64,000 bases of DNA from Prevotella merdae (GCF_900290275.1 NZ_LT985326.1:297113-361112); one strand, 5' to 3'; numbered from the stretch's first letter, positions 28,132-37,371 are shown. Notes: generated from the letters alone by a model not told the origin. Made by a program: numbers and translations.

Positions 28132-29319
28132 TTATTTCTTATTGACCAAAATCTCATTACAGAGCATGTACGAGCGTATCATCATACGAGGAACATGGAA
28201 TGGTCCCTTGAAGATATTACCCTTTGCTGGCTGTGCTACTGAACCATCACGATGCAGATAGCCATACCATTCGCCATACTCATGATCTGGGAAGTGTGCG
28301 TAGGTCCACTCACTTATAATGCGGTGACGCTCCAAGTACTTCTCATCTCCAGTTAGCTTATATGCATAAAGATTGGCAATAATTGTCTCACACTGAGGCC
28401 ACCAAAACTTCATATCCTGTGAATAGTCTTGCTGAGGATAACCCTTACAGTCGCGGAAGTTGATGATACCACCAAACTCCTTATCCCAACCCCAGTCCCA
28501 AGACCAGTCAAGTACTTGCAAAGCAAACTTCAACAATTCCTTGTCACCACGACGCTCTGCTACTTCCATAAGGAACCAAGAGGTTTCGATACAATGACCA
28601 GGGTTTATAAGGCGACCATTGATGCTGTCGATAAACTCGCCGTTAGGACCAACGGTCTCGAGCAATGCCTTAAACTCGGGATGAACAAAGTTCTTTGTAA
28701 GCGACTTAAGAGAGATGTCGGTCTGCTCGTCAAGCTCAGGATCGTCTATCACCTGCTTCAATACGTTGGCAACGTTGATGAGAATCATCGTTATGCTGTG
28801 GCCTATAGACTCAACTGTAGGCAGATATTTAGGCTCAAGAAGTCCTGGAGTAGTAAGACGATGACGCATATCTTTGAATATCTGCATTGCCTTATCTGCA
28901 TACTGACGATCACCAGTAGCCTTGCAATACTCTGCCATTGCTATTGCTGCAAAACTCTCACTGAACACATAACGACGCTTGCGAAGAGGTGTTCCATCGG
29001 CTGCAACCTCAAAGAACATATGACGATCGGTGTCGAAACAATGTGCTTCAATAAAGTCTATAGTCGACTTTGCAGCATCAAGCCATTCCTGACGTCGCTC
29101 TATATTATTGTAAGCAAAGCAGCAGATATAGGCAAAACGACCCTGAAACCATACAGACTTTGTGGTATCCATTAATTCGCCATCACGAGCAACACATGTA
29201 TACACACCACCATTCTCACGGTCGAGGCCGTACTTCATCCAAAAAGGCATAATGTTCTGGACAAGGTCTTCGCGATAGCACTCTGCCCAATAGCCTAAGT
29301 ATTTGTTTGTATCCATCAT
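28132..29319 (-). CDS. nanE: N-acylglucosamine 2-epimerase (renin-binding-protein type)
   Basis: A 395-residue (alpha/alpha)6-barrel epimerase that interconverts N-acetylmannosamine and N-acetylglucosamine. Landmarks include MKYGLDRENGGVYTCV near the start, VWFQGRFAYICC, RYVFSESFAAIAMAEY, LINPGHCIETSWFLMEVA (His and Glu of the active site) and KFWWPQCETIIANLYAY. This is the mammalian AGE-type enzyme used by Bacteroides in place of phosphorylated NanE of enterobacteria. It directly follows the lyase gene, matching the next step of sialic-acid breakdown. The start could be the second Met at 29316. Confidence 0.88.
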   Translation of the reverse strand: MMDTNKYLGYWAECYREDLVQNIMPFWMKYGLDRENGGVYTCVARDGELMDTTKSVWFQGRFAYICCFAYNNIERRQEWLDAAKSTIDFIEAHCFDTDRHMFFEVAADGTPLRKRRYVFSESFAAIAMAEYCKATGDRQYADKAMQIFKDMRHRLTTPGLLEPKYLPTVESIGHSITMILINVANVLKQVIDDPELDEQTDISLKSLTKNFVHPEFKALLETVGPNGEFIDSINGRLINPGHCIETSWFLMEVAERRGDKELLKFALQVLDWSWDWGWDKEFGGIINFRDCKGYPQQDYSQDMKFWWPQCETIIANLYAYKLTGDEKYLERHRIISEWTYAHFPDHEYGEWYGYLHRDGSVAQPAKGNIFKGPFHVPRMMIRSYMLCNEILVNKK

Positions 29320-29338
29320 TTGTATACTATTATTGTAG

Positions 29339-29365
29339 AGAGGTACGACTCTTGGTCGTACCTCT
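29339..29365. repeat. REP-like palindrome between lyase and epimerase genes
   Basis: AGAGGTACGAC and GTCGTACCTCT flank a 5-nt loop. The arms share the GGTACG core with the repeat at 9403-9496. It lies in the 63-bp gap of the operon. Confidence 0.7.
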
Positions 29366-29382
29366 TATTAGCTTAATGAAAA

Positions 29383-30300
29383 CTAAAAGACATTGCACTT
29401 ATTGAAGAAGTCGATATCCTCGAGTTCCTTCTTCATACGAGCCTCTTCCTCATCTGTCATATTGTTGAACGGAGTGCGGTTCTTGCCAAGGTCAAGACCG
29501 ATAAGCTTCATGATACGCTTACCACCAACAATATTGCCACGGAAGTGACAGATAACATTGATTACGTCCTGTGCATAATTCTGAAGTTCGCGTGCCTTCT
29601 CAATATCACCTTCTTTCCAAGCATCAAGGATGCCTGTAAGACAACGTCCATTATAATTGGTTGTACCACCGATGCCACCCTGTGCACCGCCCATTGCAAG
29701 GCAAGGAAGTATAGTTTCATCCTGACCGTGAAGCATATCAAACTTGCCATTAGCATAAAGACGACACTGATTGTACTCGTACAAGCTCTCGTAAGTATAC
29801 TTGATACCGGCAAAATTAGGAATGCGACCGTCAACAGCCTTAAGGAAGTCAACCATTGAAAGGTATGCACCATTGAATGCTGGGATATGATAGAAGTAGA
29901 ATGGAAGATTAGGAGCACCAGCTGCTATCTCCTCGCAATACTTAACAAGCTCTTCTACACGGCCTACTTTAGGGAATGGAGGAGCCATAGCACCAATAGC
30001 AAATGCACCTATCTTCTGTGCATGCTCGGCAAGCTTACGGCTTGACTTAACGCAGCAGCTACCTACATGAACCAAAACCTTGAAGCCTTCTGGAGCAACG
30101 CTAACCCAACGCTCTGCCAAAGCCATACGTTCTTCTTCTGTAAGCATATAACCCTCACCTGATGATCCGTTGATGAATACACCCTTAAGACCATTCTTTA
30201 CAAGCATGTTTGCGTAACGCTCGATTGGCTCGAGATTTACCTCGCCGTTCTCATAAAAAGGAGTAAACGGTGCGTCAATCAGTCCTTTAATTTTTTCCAT
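29383..30300 (-). CDS. nanA: N-acetylneuraminate lyase
   Basis: A Schiff-base aldolase that cleaves sialic acid to ManNAc and pyruvate. From the Met at 30300 it has 305 residues, the normal length; an in-frame ATG at 30369 would lie within the promoter. Motifs: GSSGEGYMLTEEER (carboxylate-binding GxSGE), FYFYHIPAFNGAY (catalytic Tyr), NFAGIKYTYE (Schiff-base Lys) and GGIGGTTNY. The IPAFNG/GIKYT combination fits lyase rather than dihydrodipicolinate synthase. It is the first gene of the PUL and faces the ROK regulator across 304 bp. Confidence 0.92.
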   Translation of the reverse strand: MEKIKGLIDAPFTPFYENGEVNLEPIERYANMLVKNGLKGVFINGSSGEGYMLTEEERMALAERWVSVAPEGFKVLVHVGSCCVKSSRKLAEHAQKIGAFAIGAMAPPFPKVGRVEELVKYCEEIAAGAPNLPFYFYHIPAFNGAYLSMVDFLKAVDGRIPNFAGIKYTYESLYEYNQCRLYANGKFDMLHGQDETILPCLAMGGAQGGIGGTTNYNGRCLTGILDAWKEGDIEKARELQNYAQDVINVICHFRGNIVGGKRIMKLIGLDLGKNRTPFNNMTDEEEARMKKELEDIDFFNKCNVF

Positions 30301-30338
30301 ATAGTTTAAGTTATTAAAATGATTTGGTTTTACGTCGG

Positions 30339-30369
30339 CAAATTTATAAATTATTTTAATAACTACCAA
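30339..30369 (-). promoter_or_regulatory. Promoter of the sialic-acid PUL
   Basis: On the minus strand TTG (30369-30367) stands 20 bp before TAAATTTG (30346-30339), a full Bacteroidetes promoter. The predicted start is near 30332, leaving about a 30-nt leader before nanA. A second TATCTTTG (30384-30377) lacks a -33 partner. The remaining bases between nanA and the regulator are AT-rich; I saw no clear operator palindrome. Confidence 0.65.
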
Positions 30370-30479
30370 GTATTTTCAAAGATATTTCATTATTATTGCC
30401 AACTAATATCGAATTTAACATAAAACCATTAAAAAATACCTTTAAAATAGACACATTAAATAATTAATCATGTTGAAAG

Positions 30480-30511
30480 TTTGGTTAATTGCATAATAAT
30501 TACTATCTTTG
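30480..30511 (+). promoter_or_regulatory. Promoter of the ROK regulator gene
   Basis: TTTG (30480-30483), 20 bp, then TATCTTTG (30504-30511), with a predicted start near 30518 and a leader of about 87 nt before the ATG at 30605. Confidence 0.65.
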
Positions 30512-30604
30512 TCTTGCTTAGCCTTAGTGGCAATGTAAAACCAACAAGACAAATAGAATAAAAACAAAATAAACTTACCTTATTATATTATTTAGTCAAC
30601 CTAT

Positions 30605-31795
30605 ATGCCAAATACATTTAATCTATGTGGCGAAGGCAAGAATGCCACATTCAAAAAAGACATAATAAAGTACTTTGTTACTAATGGAAACTCCACAATC
30701 CAAGAGCTTGCCAAAGATATCTCGCTTAGTATACCCACAGTAACAAAAGCTGTGAGCGAACTATTAGAGTTGGGCTATATAGAAGAATATGGCAAGCAAG
30801 AAACAAATGAAGGTCGACGACCTATACTGTATGGACTCAATCCCGACTCTGGATTCTTTGTCGGAGTAGAGATAAAGGTTGGTTTCATAAACCTCGGACT
30901 AATGAATTTCCGTGGCGACCTCGTAGAACTTGACGACAACGTACCTTGCCATACAGAGAATACAATGGAGTCGGTTGACGAATTATGTAGACTTGTTAAA
31001 CAATTCATAGACAAATCAGAAATTGACAAGAGCCGAATACAAGAAGTGATGTTCTGTATCTCTGGACGTGTAAACTCGTCAAGTGGCTACAGTCATACTA
31101 TTTACAACTTTTCGGAGCAACCATTAACTAGATTATTATCAGACCGCCTTGGATATCAAGTAGATATTGAAAACGACACTCGCGCCTTTGCCTATGGCGA
31201 GTACATTAAAGGTGTTGTAAGAGGCGAACGCGATGTACTGTTCATAAATGCCAGTTGGGGTCTTGGTTTGGGCATTATTATAGATGGCGAATTATACCGT
31301 GGCAAGTCAGGCTTTGCTGGTGAATTTGGCCATACCCATATGTTCGACAACGACATATTATGCCACTGTGGAAAAAAAGGATGTCTAGAGACAGAAGCTT
31401 CAGGAAGTGCATTGCAACGTATAGTGCGCAACCGTATCGAAGAAGGTGAATCATCATTTCTTACTAATCATACAGGAGACATATACTCTCTGGAAAGCAT
31501 TTTAGATGCAATAAACGATGAAGACCCTCTTTGTATTGATGTTGTAGAGCATGTCGGTTTGCGCCTTGGCGAAAGTGTGGCAAACCTCATCAACCTATTC
31601 AACCCAGAGTTGGTCGTTATTGGAGGCGTACTATCACGCGCAGGAGAGTTCCTACTACAAGCAGTAAGTGCTTCTGTTAGGAAATACTCACTCAGCATAG
31701 TAAATCGTGACACACGTTTGTGCCTATCCAAACTTAATGAACGTGGTGGAATAATAGGCACATGTCTGCTTGCAAGAAAAATCGTACTTGACTAA
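30605..31795 (+). CDS. ROK family transcriptional regulator, probable controller of the sialic-acid PUL
   Basis: A NagC/XylR-like protein of 396 residues. A winged helix-turn-helix spans about residues 15-75 (STIQELAKDISLSIPTVTKAVSELLELGYIEE), followed by a ROK sugar-kinase-like fold with GVEIKVGFINLGL and DTRAFAYGEY. The zinc motif is CHCGKKGCLE from residue 253. It is divergent from nanA, so it likely senses a sugar of the pathway (ManNAc, GlcNAc or a phosphate) and represses or activates the PUL. A kinase-only role is unlikely because of the HTH. Confidence 0.87.
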   Translation: MPNTFNLCGEGKNATFKKDIIKYFVTNGNSTIQELAKDISLSIPTVTKAVSELLELGYIEEYGKQETNEGRRPILYGLNPDSGFFVGVEIKVGFINLGLMNFRGDLVELDDNVPCHTENTMESVDELCRLVKQFIDKSEIDKSRIQEVMFCISGRVNSSSGYSHTIYNFSEQPLTRLLSDRLGYQVDIENDTRAFAYGEYIKGVVRGERDVLFINASWGLGLGIIIDGELYRGKSGFAGEFGHTHMFDNDILCHCGKKGCLETEASGSALQRIVRNRIEEGESSFLTNHTGDIYSLESILDAINDEDPLCIDVVEHVGLRLGESVANLINLFNPELVVIGGVLSRAGEFLLQAVSASVRKYSLSIVNRDTRLCLSKLNERGGIIGTCLLARKIVLD

Positions 31796-31905
31796 TCAAG
31801 CGTCACTTGAAACATATTCAGCCAAAGTAGTGGCATAATATCCGATTTTAGATATATTACGAGCTAATCATATGGTACAGACAATACAATTAGAAGTATA
31901 ATATT

Positions 31906-32715
31906 ATGGCAAAAATAATAGTAAAGAACCAAACGATAAAGACCCTATCTAAAAATGGAGTCGATTATATCTGTATCACAGATATAGCGAGACAAAAGAA
32001 TGCAATAGAACCAAAAGATGTGGTAAAGAATTGGTTGCGTTCTAAAAACACATTGGAATATCTTGGACTTTGGGAGCAGTTGAATAACCCGAATTTCAAA
32101 GGGGTCGAATTCGACCCCCTTTTGAAAGAAGCAGGTTCCAATGCTTTTACAATGAGTCCAACTCGATGGGTAGAAATAACAAATGCGGTTGGTATTATTT
32201 GTAAAAGTGGGGCAAATGGAGGAACCTATGCACAAAGGGACATTGCGTTTAAGTTTGCAAGTTGGGTTTCAGTAGAATTTGAATTGTATTTGATAAAGGA
32301 GTTCCAACGACTGAAAGAAGATGAGCAAAAACAGATAGGTTGGTCTGCCAAACGTGAATTATCAAAGATAAACTATCGTATTCACACAGATGCAATCAAG
32401 GAAAATCTTATTCCAAACGAGGTGACACGTGAACAAGCAGCTATGAAGTATGCCGATGAAGCGGATGTACTCAACATGGCTATGTTTGGTATGACGGCAA
32501 GACAATGGCGTGAGCAGAATCCCGATAAGAAAGGTAACATTCGTGATTATGCCAATATAAATGAGCTAATCTGCCTATCGAACATGGAGAATCTCAATGC
32601 TGTGTTTATCAACGATGGTATGGCACAATCTGAAAGACTCATCAAACTGAATCAGATTGCTATCCAACAAATGAGAATCCTCGAAGATACAGGAGGCAGA
32701 AACTTATTAAAGTAA
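31906..32715 (+). CDS. KilA-N domain protein
   Basis: A 269-residue protein whose N-terminal half (about 1-125) fits the KilA-N DNA-binding domain: ICITDIARQKN, VVKNWLRSKNTLEYLGLWE, TMSPTRWVEITNAVGI, and GGTYAQRDIAFKFASWVS. The C-terminal half is helical and charged (about 145-269). KilA-N genes are found in phages and as accessory genes of Bacteroidetes; the role here is unknown. It is not related in function to the neighbouring PUL as far as I can see, and tandem repeats follow it. Confidence 0.83.
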   Translation: MAKIIVKNQTIKTLSKNGVDYICITDIARQKNAIEPKDVVKNWLRSKNTLEYLGLWEQLNNPNFKGVEFDPLLKEAGSNAFTMSPTRWVEITNAVGIICKSGANGGTYAQRDIAFKFASWVSVEFELYLIKEFQRLKEDEQKQIGWSAKRELSKINYRIHTDAIKENLIPNEVTREQAAMKYADEADVLNMAMFGMTARQWREQNPDKKGNIRDYANINELICLSNMENLNAVFINDGMAQSERLIKLNQIAIQQMRILEDTGGRNLLK

Positions 32716-32723
32716 AGACGGTT

Positions 32724-32792
32724 ATGGCGCAGCAGAAATATACACTGGTAAAAAGAGCCATAAATACGCCTCCCAAAAGTAATATATATTAA
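32724..32792 (+). pseudogene. Possible HU-like gene stub
   Basis: ATG at 32724 opens a 22-codon frame (MAQQKYTLVKRAINTPPKSN) whose opening resembles the first strand of Bacteroidetes HU-like DNA-binding proteins. It runs straight into the 22-bp repeats and stops. It may be a truncated remnant or chance. Confidence 0.25.
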
Positions 32793-32886
32793 ATGCCAAA
32801 GTAATATATATTAAATGGCAAAGTATATTGTATTAAATGGCAAAGTATATTATATTAAATTGGCAAGTAATATATATTACTTTGCC
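32773..32886. repeat. Five tandem 22-bp AT-rich repeats
   Basis: Units share CAAAGTAATATATATTAAAT with small changes; the AGT core recurs every 22 bp at 32779, 32801, 32823, 32845 and 32867. The last unit is inverted at its end (GGCAAGTAAT...ATTACTTTGCC), closing the array with a palindrome. The following 270 bases up to the asparaginase gene hold only that gene's promoter as far as I can see. Confidence 0.85.
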
Positions 32887-33125
32887 AACGATAATGTTAT
32901 CGTTTTTCTAGCTATTTAAGAGGGGTGTGTAGAAGAGGCGCTGACATGTCAAAACGAAAGTTAGATGACCGTGGATGGTGGGTACGGATGCGGAATAGCT
33001 TACATATCGCCACATATGGATACGAATATATTAGTTTTTGGGGCTAAAAAACGAAATATTGTTATTTCAATGCATTTAAATGATAAAAATATAGACAAAC
33101 AATGTAGGATGTCATATTTTTATAT

Positions 33126-33133
33126 TAATTTTG
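33126..33133 (+). promoter_or_regulatory. -7 box of ansA
   Basis: TAATTTTG, 22 nt before the ATG at 33156. No TTG at the expected -33 place. Confidence 0.45.
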
Positions 33134-33155
33134 CCATATAATAACAATACACCAC

Positions 33156-34208
33156 ATGAACAACGACAATGCTAACTTGCGCCAACACAAGGTGCTGCTG
33201 ATATATACCGGCGGCACTATTGGTATGGGACGCAATCCACAAACTGGTGCTCTCGAACCCCTCAACTTCGAACACCTCATTGCCAACTTGCCCGAATATG
33301 CCTACCTGAAGACGGATGTAGACGTTTATCAGTTTACTCCTCCGATCGATTCATCGGACATCTCGCTTAGGCGTTGGGCACAAATTGTGCGCATTATAGC
33401 CGATGGCTACGACCGTTATGACGGATTCGTTATCCTGCACGGCACAGACACTATGGCTTACACAGCAAGTGCCTTGTCGTTTATGCTCGAGAACCTTACG
33501 AAGCCTGTAATACTTACTGGCTCACAGTTGCCTATTGGGCAGTTGCGTACAGACGGCAAGGAGAATCTGGTAACAAGTATTGAGTTGGCTTCGGCTTACG
33601 ATGACAATGGTCGTCCAATGGTACCTGAAGTGTGCATTTTCTTTGGTGGTCGACTGCTTAGAGGAAACCGCAGTACCAAGGAAAGTGCCGATGGTTTCAA
33701 CGCTTTCAATACATTCAACTATCCGCATCTATGCGAGGCCGGTGTAGAGTTTCAGTTTAACCCTCACTTTATATTGAAGCCCGACTATAGTCGTCCGATG
33801 ATTCCGCACTATGCCATGGACCCTAACGTAGTGGTGTTCTCGCTCTTCCCAGGCATTCAACAGAATATTGTGCGCCATGTGCTTGAGGCTCCTGAGTTGC
33901 GTGGTATCGTTATGCGCTCGTTCGGTAGTGGCAACGCTCCGCAAAAACCATGGATTAGGCAGCTGCTTATGGACGCTACAAAGCGTGGCGTAACTGTGGT
34001 AAACATTACACAATGTGTGGCAGGCAACGTAAAGATGGGACGCTATGAGGCAAGCTATCAGCTAAAGGATGCCGGAATAGTAAGCGGTTACGACTCTACT
34101 GTAGAGAGTGCCGTAACCAAGTTGATGTTCTTACAGGCAAGGTATTCCGACTGCCACACCATACGCAATTTGATGAATACAAACCTTTGTGGAGAGATAA
34201 CAAAGTAG
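33156..34208 (+). CDS. ansA: L-asparaginase, type I
   Basis: Cytoplasmic enzyme that hydrolyses asparagine to aspartate and ammonia. The first catalytic Thr is in YTGGTIGM (about residues 17-24) and the second in LHGTDTMAYTASALSFML (about 93-110). LTGSQLPIGQLRTDGKENL is also typical of the family. There is no signal peptide, and the 350-residue length is normal for type I. It stands alone and converges on rny with a shared terminator. Confidence 0.92.
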   Translation: MNNDNANLRQHKVLLIYTGGTIGMGRNPQTGALEPLNFEHLIANLPEYAYLKTDVDVYQFTPPIDSSDISLRRWAQIVRIIADGYDRYDGFVILHGTDTMAYTASALSFMLENLTKPVILTGSQLPIGQLRTDGKENLVTSIELASAYDDNGRPMVPEVCIFFGGRLLRGNRSTKESADGFNAFNTFNYPHLCEAGVEFQFNPHFILKPDYSRPMIPHYAMDPNVVVFSLFPGIQQNIVRHVLEAPELRGIVMRSFGSGNAPQKPWIRQLLMDATKRGVTVVNITQCVAGNVKMGRYEASYQLKDAGIVSGYDSTVESAVTKLMFLQARYSDCHTIRNLMNTNLCGEITK

Positions 34209-34231
34209 AAACACAAGTTGATAAAAACAGA

Positions 34232-34275
34232 AAGAAAAGTCCCCAAGAAGCGGTTGCTTCTTGGGGACTTTTCTT
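34232..34275. terminator. Bidirectional terminator between ansA and rny
   Basis: A perfect 20-bp stem (34232-34251 with 34256-34275) around the loop GGTT, flanked by A- and T-rich ends that suit both directions. Confidence 0.9.
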
Positions 34276-34300
34276 TATATTGATATAAGATACAAATTGC

Positions 34301-35836
34301 TTATTTAGCGTATGCAACCGAGCGAGTCTCGCGAATAACGGTAATCTTAACCTGACCCGGATAAGTCATCTCAGTCTGAATCTTGTTTGCAATCTCGCCC
34401 GACAAGCTCTCGGTCTCCTTATCGTCCATCTTGTCTGCTCCGACGATGACACGCAACTCGCGACCAGCCTGAATAGCGTAAGTCTTTGTAACGCCAGGAT
34501 AAGACATTGCGATAGCTTCAAGGTCGTTAAGACGCTTGATATAGGCCTCTACTATCTCGCGGCGAGCACCAGGACGTGCGCCAGATATAGCATCGCACAC
34601 CTGTACAATAGGAGCAAGGAGAGTGTTCATCTCCATCTCGTCGTGGTGAGCGCCGATAGCATTGCAGATATCTGGTTTTTCCTTGTACTTCTCGGCAATC
34701 TTGGCACCATAGAGAGCGTGTGGCAATTCGCTCTCCTCATCTGGTACCTTGCCTATATCATGCAATAGTCCGGCACGTTTAGCCTTCTTTGGGTTCAAGC
34801 CAAGCTCGGCTGCCATAACGGCGCAAAGGTTAGCTGTCTCGCGTGCATGCTGCAATAGATTCTGTCCGTAAGACGAACGATACTTCATCTTACCGATGAT
34901 ACGGATAAGTTCAGGATGCAAGCCATGGATACCAAGGTCGATAGCTGTGCGCTTGCCAGTCTCGATTATCTCGTTGTCGAGCTGCTTCTTAACCTTGGCC
35001 ACTACTTCCTCGATACGTGCCGGATGTATACGTCCATCGGCAACAAGCTGATGTAAAGCAAGGCGACATACCTCACGACGAACGGGGTCGAATGCAGATA
35101 TAACGATAGCCTCTGGGGTATCGTCTACAACGATCTCAACTCCGGTAGCTGCCTCAAGTGCGCGAATGTTGCGACCCTCGCGTCCGATGATACGTCCCTT
35201 AACCTCGTCGTTCTCGATATGGAATACAGATACAGAGTTTTCGATGGCTGTCTCGGTAGCCACACGCTGTATAGTCTGGATAACAATCTTCTTGGCCTGA
35301 GTGTTGGCATTGAGCTTAGCCTCATCCATAATCTCGTTAACGTAAGAAGCAGCATCGGTGCGGGCCTCGTCCTTAAGGCTTTCAACGAGACGATTCTTAG
35401 CCTCGTCGGCGCTAAGACCTGAGAGTTCCTCGAGTTTCTCGCGCTCCTTAATCTGCATTTTCTCAAGTTCCTCCTGCTTAAGCGCAATAAGTTTCTTCTC
35501 GTTCTCTATGCGTTGAGCACTCTGGTCGCATTCCTGCTTGCGTCGGCCAAGTTCCTCCTGACGCTGATTGAGCGAAATCTCGCGTTGCTTCAAGCGGTTT
35601 TCGCTCTGCTGTATCTTCTGGTTGCGCGATTGCACCTCCTTTTCAAGCTCAGCCTTCTTGTTGAGGAACTTCTCCTTGACCTCAAGGAGCTTCTTCTCCT
35701 TTATAACCTCAGCCTCCTTGTTGGCGGCTGCAATCATCTCATTATATTTTCCCTGTATTACGTAGCGGAAAATAGTATAGCCTGCTGCTGCGCCTATTAT
35801 GAGGGCGAGCACGGCACTAATTATGATACCTAACAT
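34301..35836 (-). CDS. rny: Ribonuclease Y
   Basis: Membrane-anchored endoribonuclease for mRNA turnover. It has an N-terminal transmembrane helix (about 3-23), a long coiled coil (about 30-190), a KH domain ([22 protein letters not shown]) and an HD domain with [12 protein letters not shown] as the metal-binding site. The 511 residues match the family. It lies 64 bp downstream of zapA in an operon with that cell-division gene, a common order in Bacteroidetes. Confidence 0.94.
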   Translation of the reverse strand: MLGIIISAVLALIIGAAAGYTIFRYVIQGKYNEMIAAANKEAEVIKEKKLLEVKEKFLNKKAELEKEVQSRNQKIQQSENRLKQREISLNQRQEELGRRKQECDQSAQRIENEKKLIALKQEELEKMQIKEREKLEELSGLSADEAKNRLVESLKDEARTDAASYVNEIMDEAKLNANTQAKKIVIQTIQRVATETAIENSVSVFHIENDEVKGRIIGREGRNIRALEAATGVEIVVDDTPEAIVISAFDPVRREVCRLALHQLVADGRIHPARIEEVVAKVKKQLDNEIIETGKRTAIDLGIHGLHPELIRIIGKMKYRSSYGQNLLQHARETANLCAVMAAELGLNPKKAKRAGLLHDIGKVPDEESELPHALYGAKIAEKYKEKPDICNAIGAHHDEMEMNTLLAPIVQVCDAISGARPGARREIVEAYIKRLNDLEAIAMSYPGVTKTYAIQAGRELRVIVGADKMDDKETESLSGEIANKIQTEMTYPGQVKITVIRETRSVAYAK

Positions 35837-35900
35837 TATTATATTTTATTATACATTATTTGTTATATACGTAATTGTTCACAATTTTGGGTTTGGTGGC

Positions 35901-36206
35901 TTACTCCTTCTTCAGCACATCCTCAATTTCCTGTGTCAGTTTGCCGATGATGTCCTTATAAGGCTTAGTATCGTTGCGCGACAGTTCCATCTGATAGCGC
36001 AAGGCAATATCGATAAGCGCCATATAGAGCAGTTCTTTCTCGTTCTTTGGCCCTTTGTATCTCGAGGCATAGGCATTAACGGTACTCGTAATGAGCTGTG
36101 CGGCATCGCGATAGAAGGGTTCGTCCTCAGGACGCACGTTGACTGGTATCTCGGTGTCGTAAACATGAAGCCTGATGCGCAACTTGTCTTGATTTTCTTC
36201 TGCCAT
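35901..36206 (-). CDS. zapA: Cell division protein ZapA
   Basis: A 101-residue protein of the ZapA family, which bundles FtsZ filaments at midcell. It opens with KLRIRLHVYDTEIPVNV (the beta-rich head domain), then YRDAAQLITSTVNAYASRY, and ends in the helical tail. It starts 12 bp after the coiled-coil gene and precedes rny. Confidence 0.88.
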   Translation of the reverse strand: MAEENQDKLRIRLHVYDTEIPVNVRPEDEPFYRDAAQLITSTVNAYASRYKGPKNEKELLYMALIDIALRYQMELSRNDTKPYKDIIGKLTQEIEDVLKKE

Positions 36207-36218
36207 AATATTGAAGTG

Positions 36219-36524
36219 TTATTCAGTCGACTTGCCCTCGCTTACAAGCGTAATACACTTGTCTACGTCTCTTATCAGTTTGGCAAGAAGCTTTTGGGCA
36301 GCCTCCATATCGCCATTGGCAATCTCGACCATACGTGCTACTTTCAGACTCTTGTAATCGTTTTGTAGCTGAATGACATGTGCCTCAAGTTGACTAATGC
36401 GAGCTTTTTGCTGTTCGATTGTTGCATTAAGCGCGGCATTATGCCCCCTTAATTCTTCGTACTGAAGAATCATCTGCCTGACACGGGTAGTGAAAAGGTC
36501 GATAGATTTGGCATCAGCTTCCAT
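36219..36524 (-). CDS. Small coiled-coil protein upstream of zapA
   Basis: A 101-residue, almost wholly helical protein with a heptad coiled coil over residues about 12-65. I do not recognise a named domain, but a short coiled-coil protein in front of zapA is usual in Bacteroidales, and the arrangement suggests a ZapB-like partner in division. That role is inference from position and shape. Confidence 0.7.
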   Translation of the reverse strand: MEADAKSIDLFTTRVRQMILQYEELRGHNAALNATIEQQKARISQLEAHVIQLQNDYKSLKVARMVEIANGDMEAAQKLLAKLIRDVDKCITLVSEGKSTE

Positions 36525-36542
36525 TATGCTACTATTTGATTA

Positions 36543-36573
36543 CAAAATTAAGTTATTTCTGTGAACGGCACAA
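36543..36573 (-). promoter_or_regulatory. Promoter of the coiled-coil - zapA - rny operon
   Basis: On the minus strand TTG (36573-36571), 20 bp, TAATTTTG (36550-36543). The predicted start is about 12 nt upstream of the ATG at 36524, so the leader is very short. Confidence 0.65.
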
Positions 36574-36603
36574 AAAAATGTAACAGTTTTTTGAGTCGTT
36601 AGC

Positions 36604-37236
36604 TTATTTCTTTGCCTCTTGGTCGTCGGTTGGCTTAGGTTCTTTCTTGGCAAGCATCACCACCTGATATACAAAGTCGGATATCCACTTCTGCGAGAAA
36701 CCAAGTCGATTATTGTACTGGCGTATAGCCACAACAGCCTTAAGCACGGCAGGGTCGGTATAGTCGTTCTTGGTAAATAGTTCGGCAACGGTCTTCTCTG
36801 TCATCTTGTACAAAGCACTTTTGAAGATAGAAGGCAGACGCAACTTAAACTTCATAAGGTTGCCCATAAGCATCATTATGTCCTGTGTGAATCCCTGGAA
36901 CTGAATGAGATAAACCTGGACGTCCTGCATCTTGCGGCAGTTTTTGCGAATACTTTGATCTACCTCCTTGAAAAATAGGTCGTCGGTGCCATAGATATCC
37001 TTTAACATCTTGCGGCATGCGCTCTTTTCGCCAAGTCCCAGCTTGTTGTTGACAGTCTGCACATGAAGCGTAGACTTGAACACACGCAGATCGGGTAGCA
37101 TGGCAAGATTGGTAATACCAACGTTTGCGGCTATAGAAGCCTGGAAGTAAACACGCACAAGCTGCATGTAGTCTTCCATTCCGCCTGTCTTGTTATTATC
37201 GTCCTTTCTGTTGAAAAGTTTTGATAAGAATCCCAT
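36604..37236 (-). CDS. Conserved Bacteroidales protein of unknown function
   Basis: From the Met at 37236 (210 residues) it opens MGFLSKLFNRKDD, a short amphipathic start, and then is mostly helical with no signal peptide or membrane helix. Basic patches (QSIRKNCRKMQDVQ, KFKLRLPSIFKSALYK) and a Lys/Pro-rich tail are visible. I do not recognise a family name. An upstream in-frame ATG at 37290 adds a poorly conserved-looking lead. It has its own promoter and lies between zapA and rfbA. Confidence 0.7.
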   Translation of the reverse strand: MGFLSKLFNRKDDNNKTGGMEDYMQLVRVYFQASIAANVGITNLAMLPDLRVFKSTLHVQTVNNKLGLGEKSACRKMLKDIYGTDDLFFKEVDQSIRKNCRKMQDVQVYLIQFQGFTQDIMMLMGNLMKFKLRLPSIFKSALYKMTEKTVAELFTKNDYTDPAVLKAVVAIRQYNNRLGFSQKWISDFVYQVVMLAKKEPKPTDDQEAKK

Positions 37237-37340
37237 GTTTGTGTAATGTTTATATTTTAAATTTAACCTTGAGGAAAGGCTTCGCGCCATAATGTCGTCT
37301 CCATGTATTTAGGCGAACGGAGGGCAAAGCCTATCATATG

Positions 37341-37371
37341 CAAAATTAATAAAACTATTCCAATCTCGCAA
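37341..37371 (-). promoter_or_regulatory. Promoter of the 36604-37236 gene
   Basis: On the minus strand TTG (37371-37369), 20 bp, TAATTTTG (37348-37341), which predicts a leader of about 100 nt. Confidence 0.6.

Noticed and set aside
30605..31795. The ROK protein as a sugar kinase of the pathway
   Set aside because: It has an N-terminal winged helix-turn-helix, and its place opposite nanA fits a regulator.
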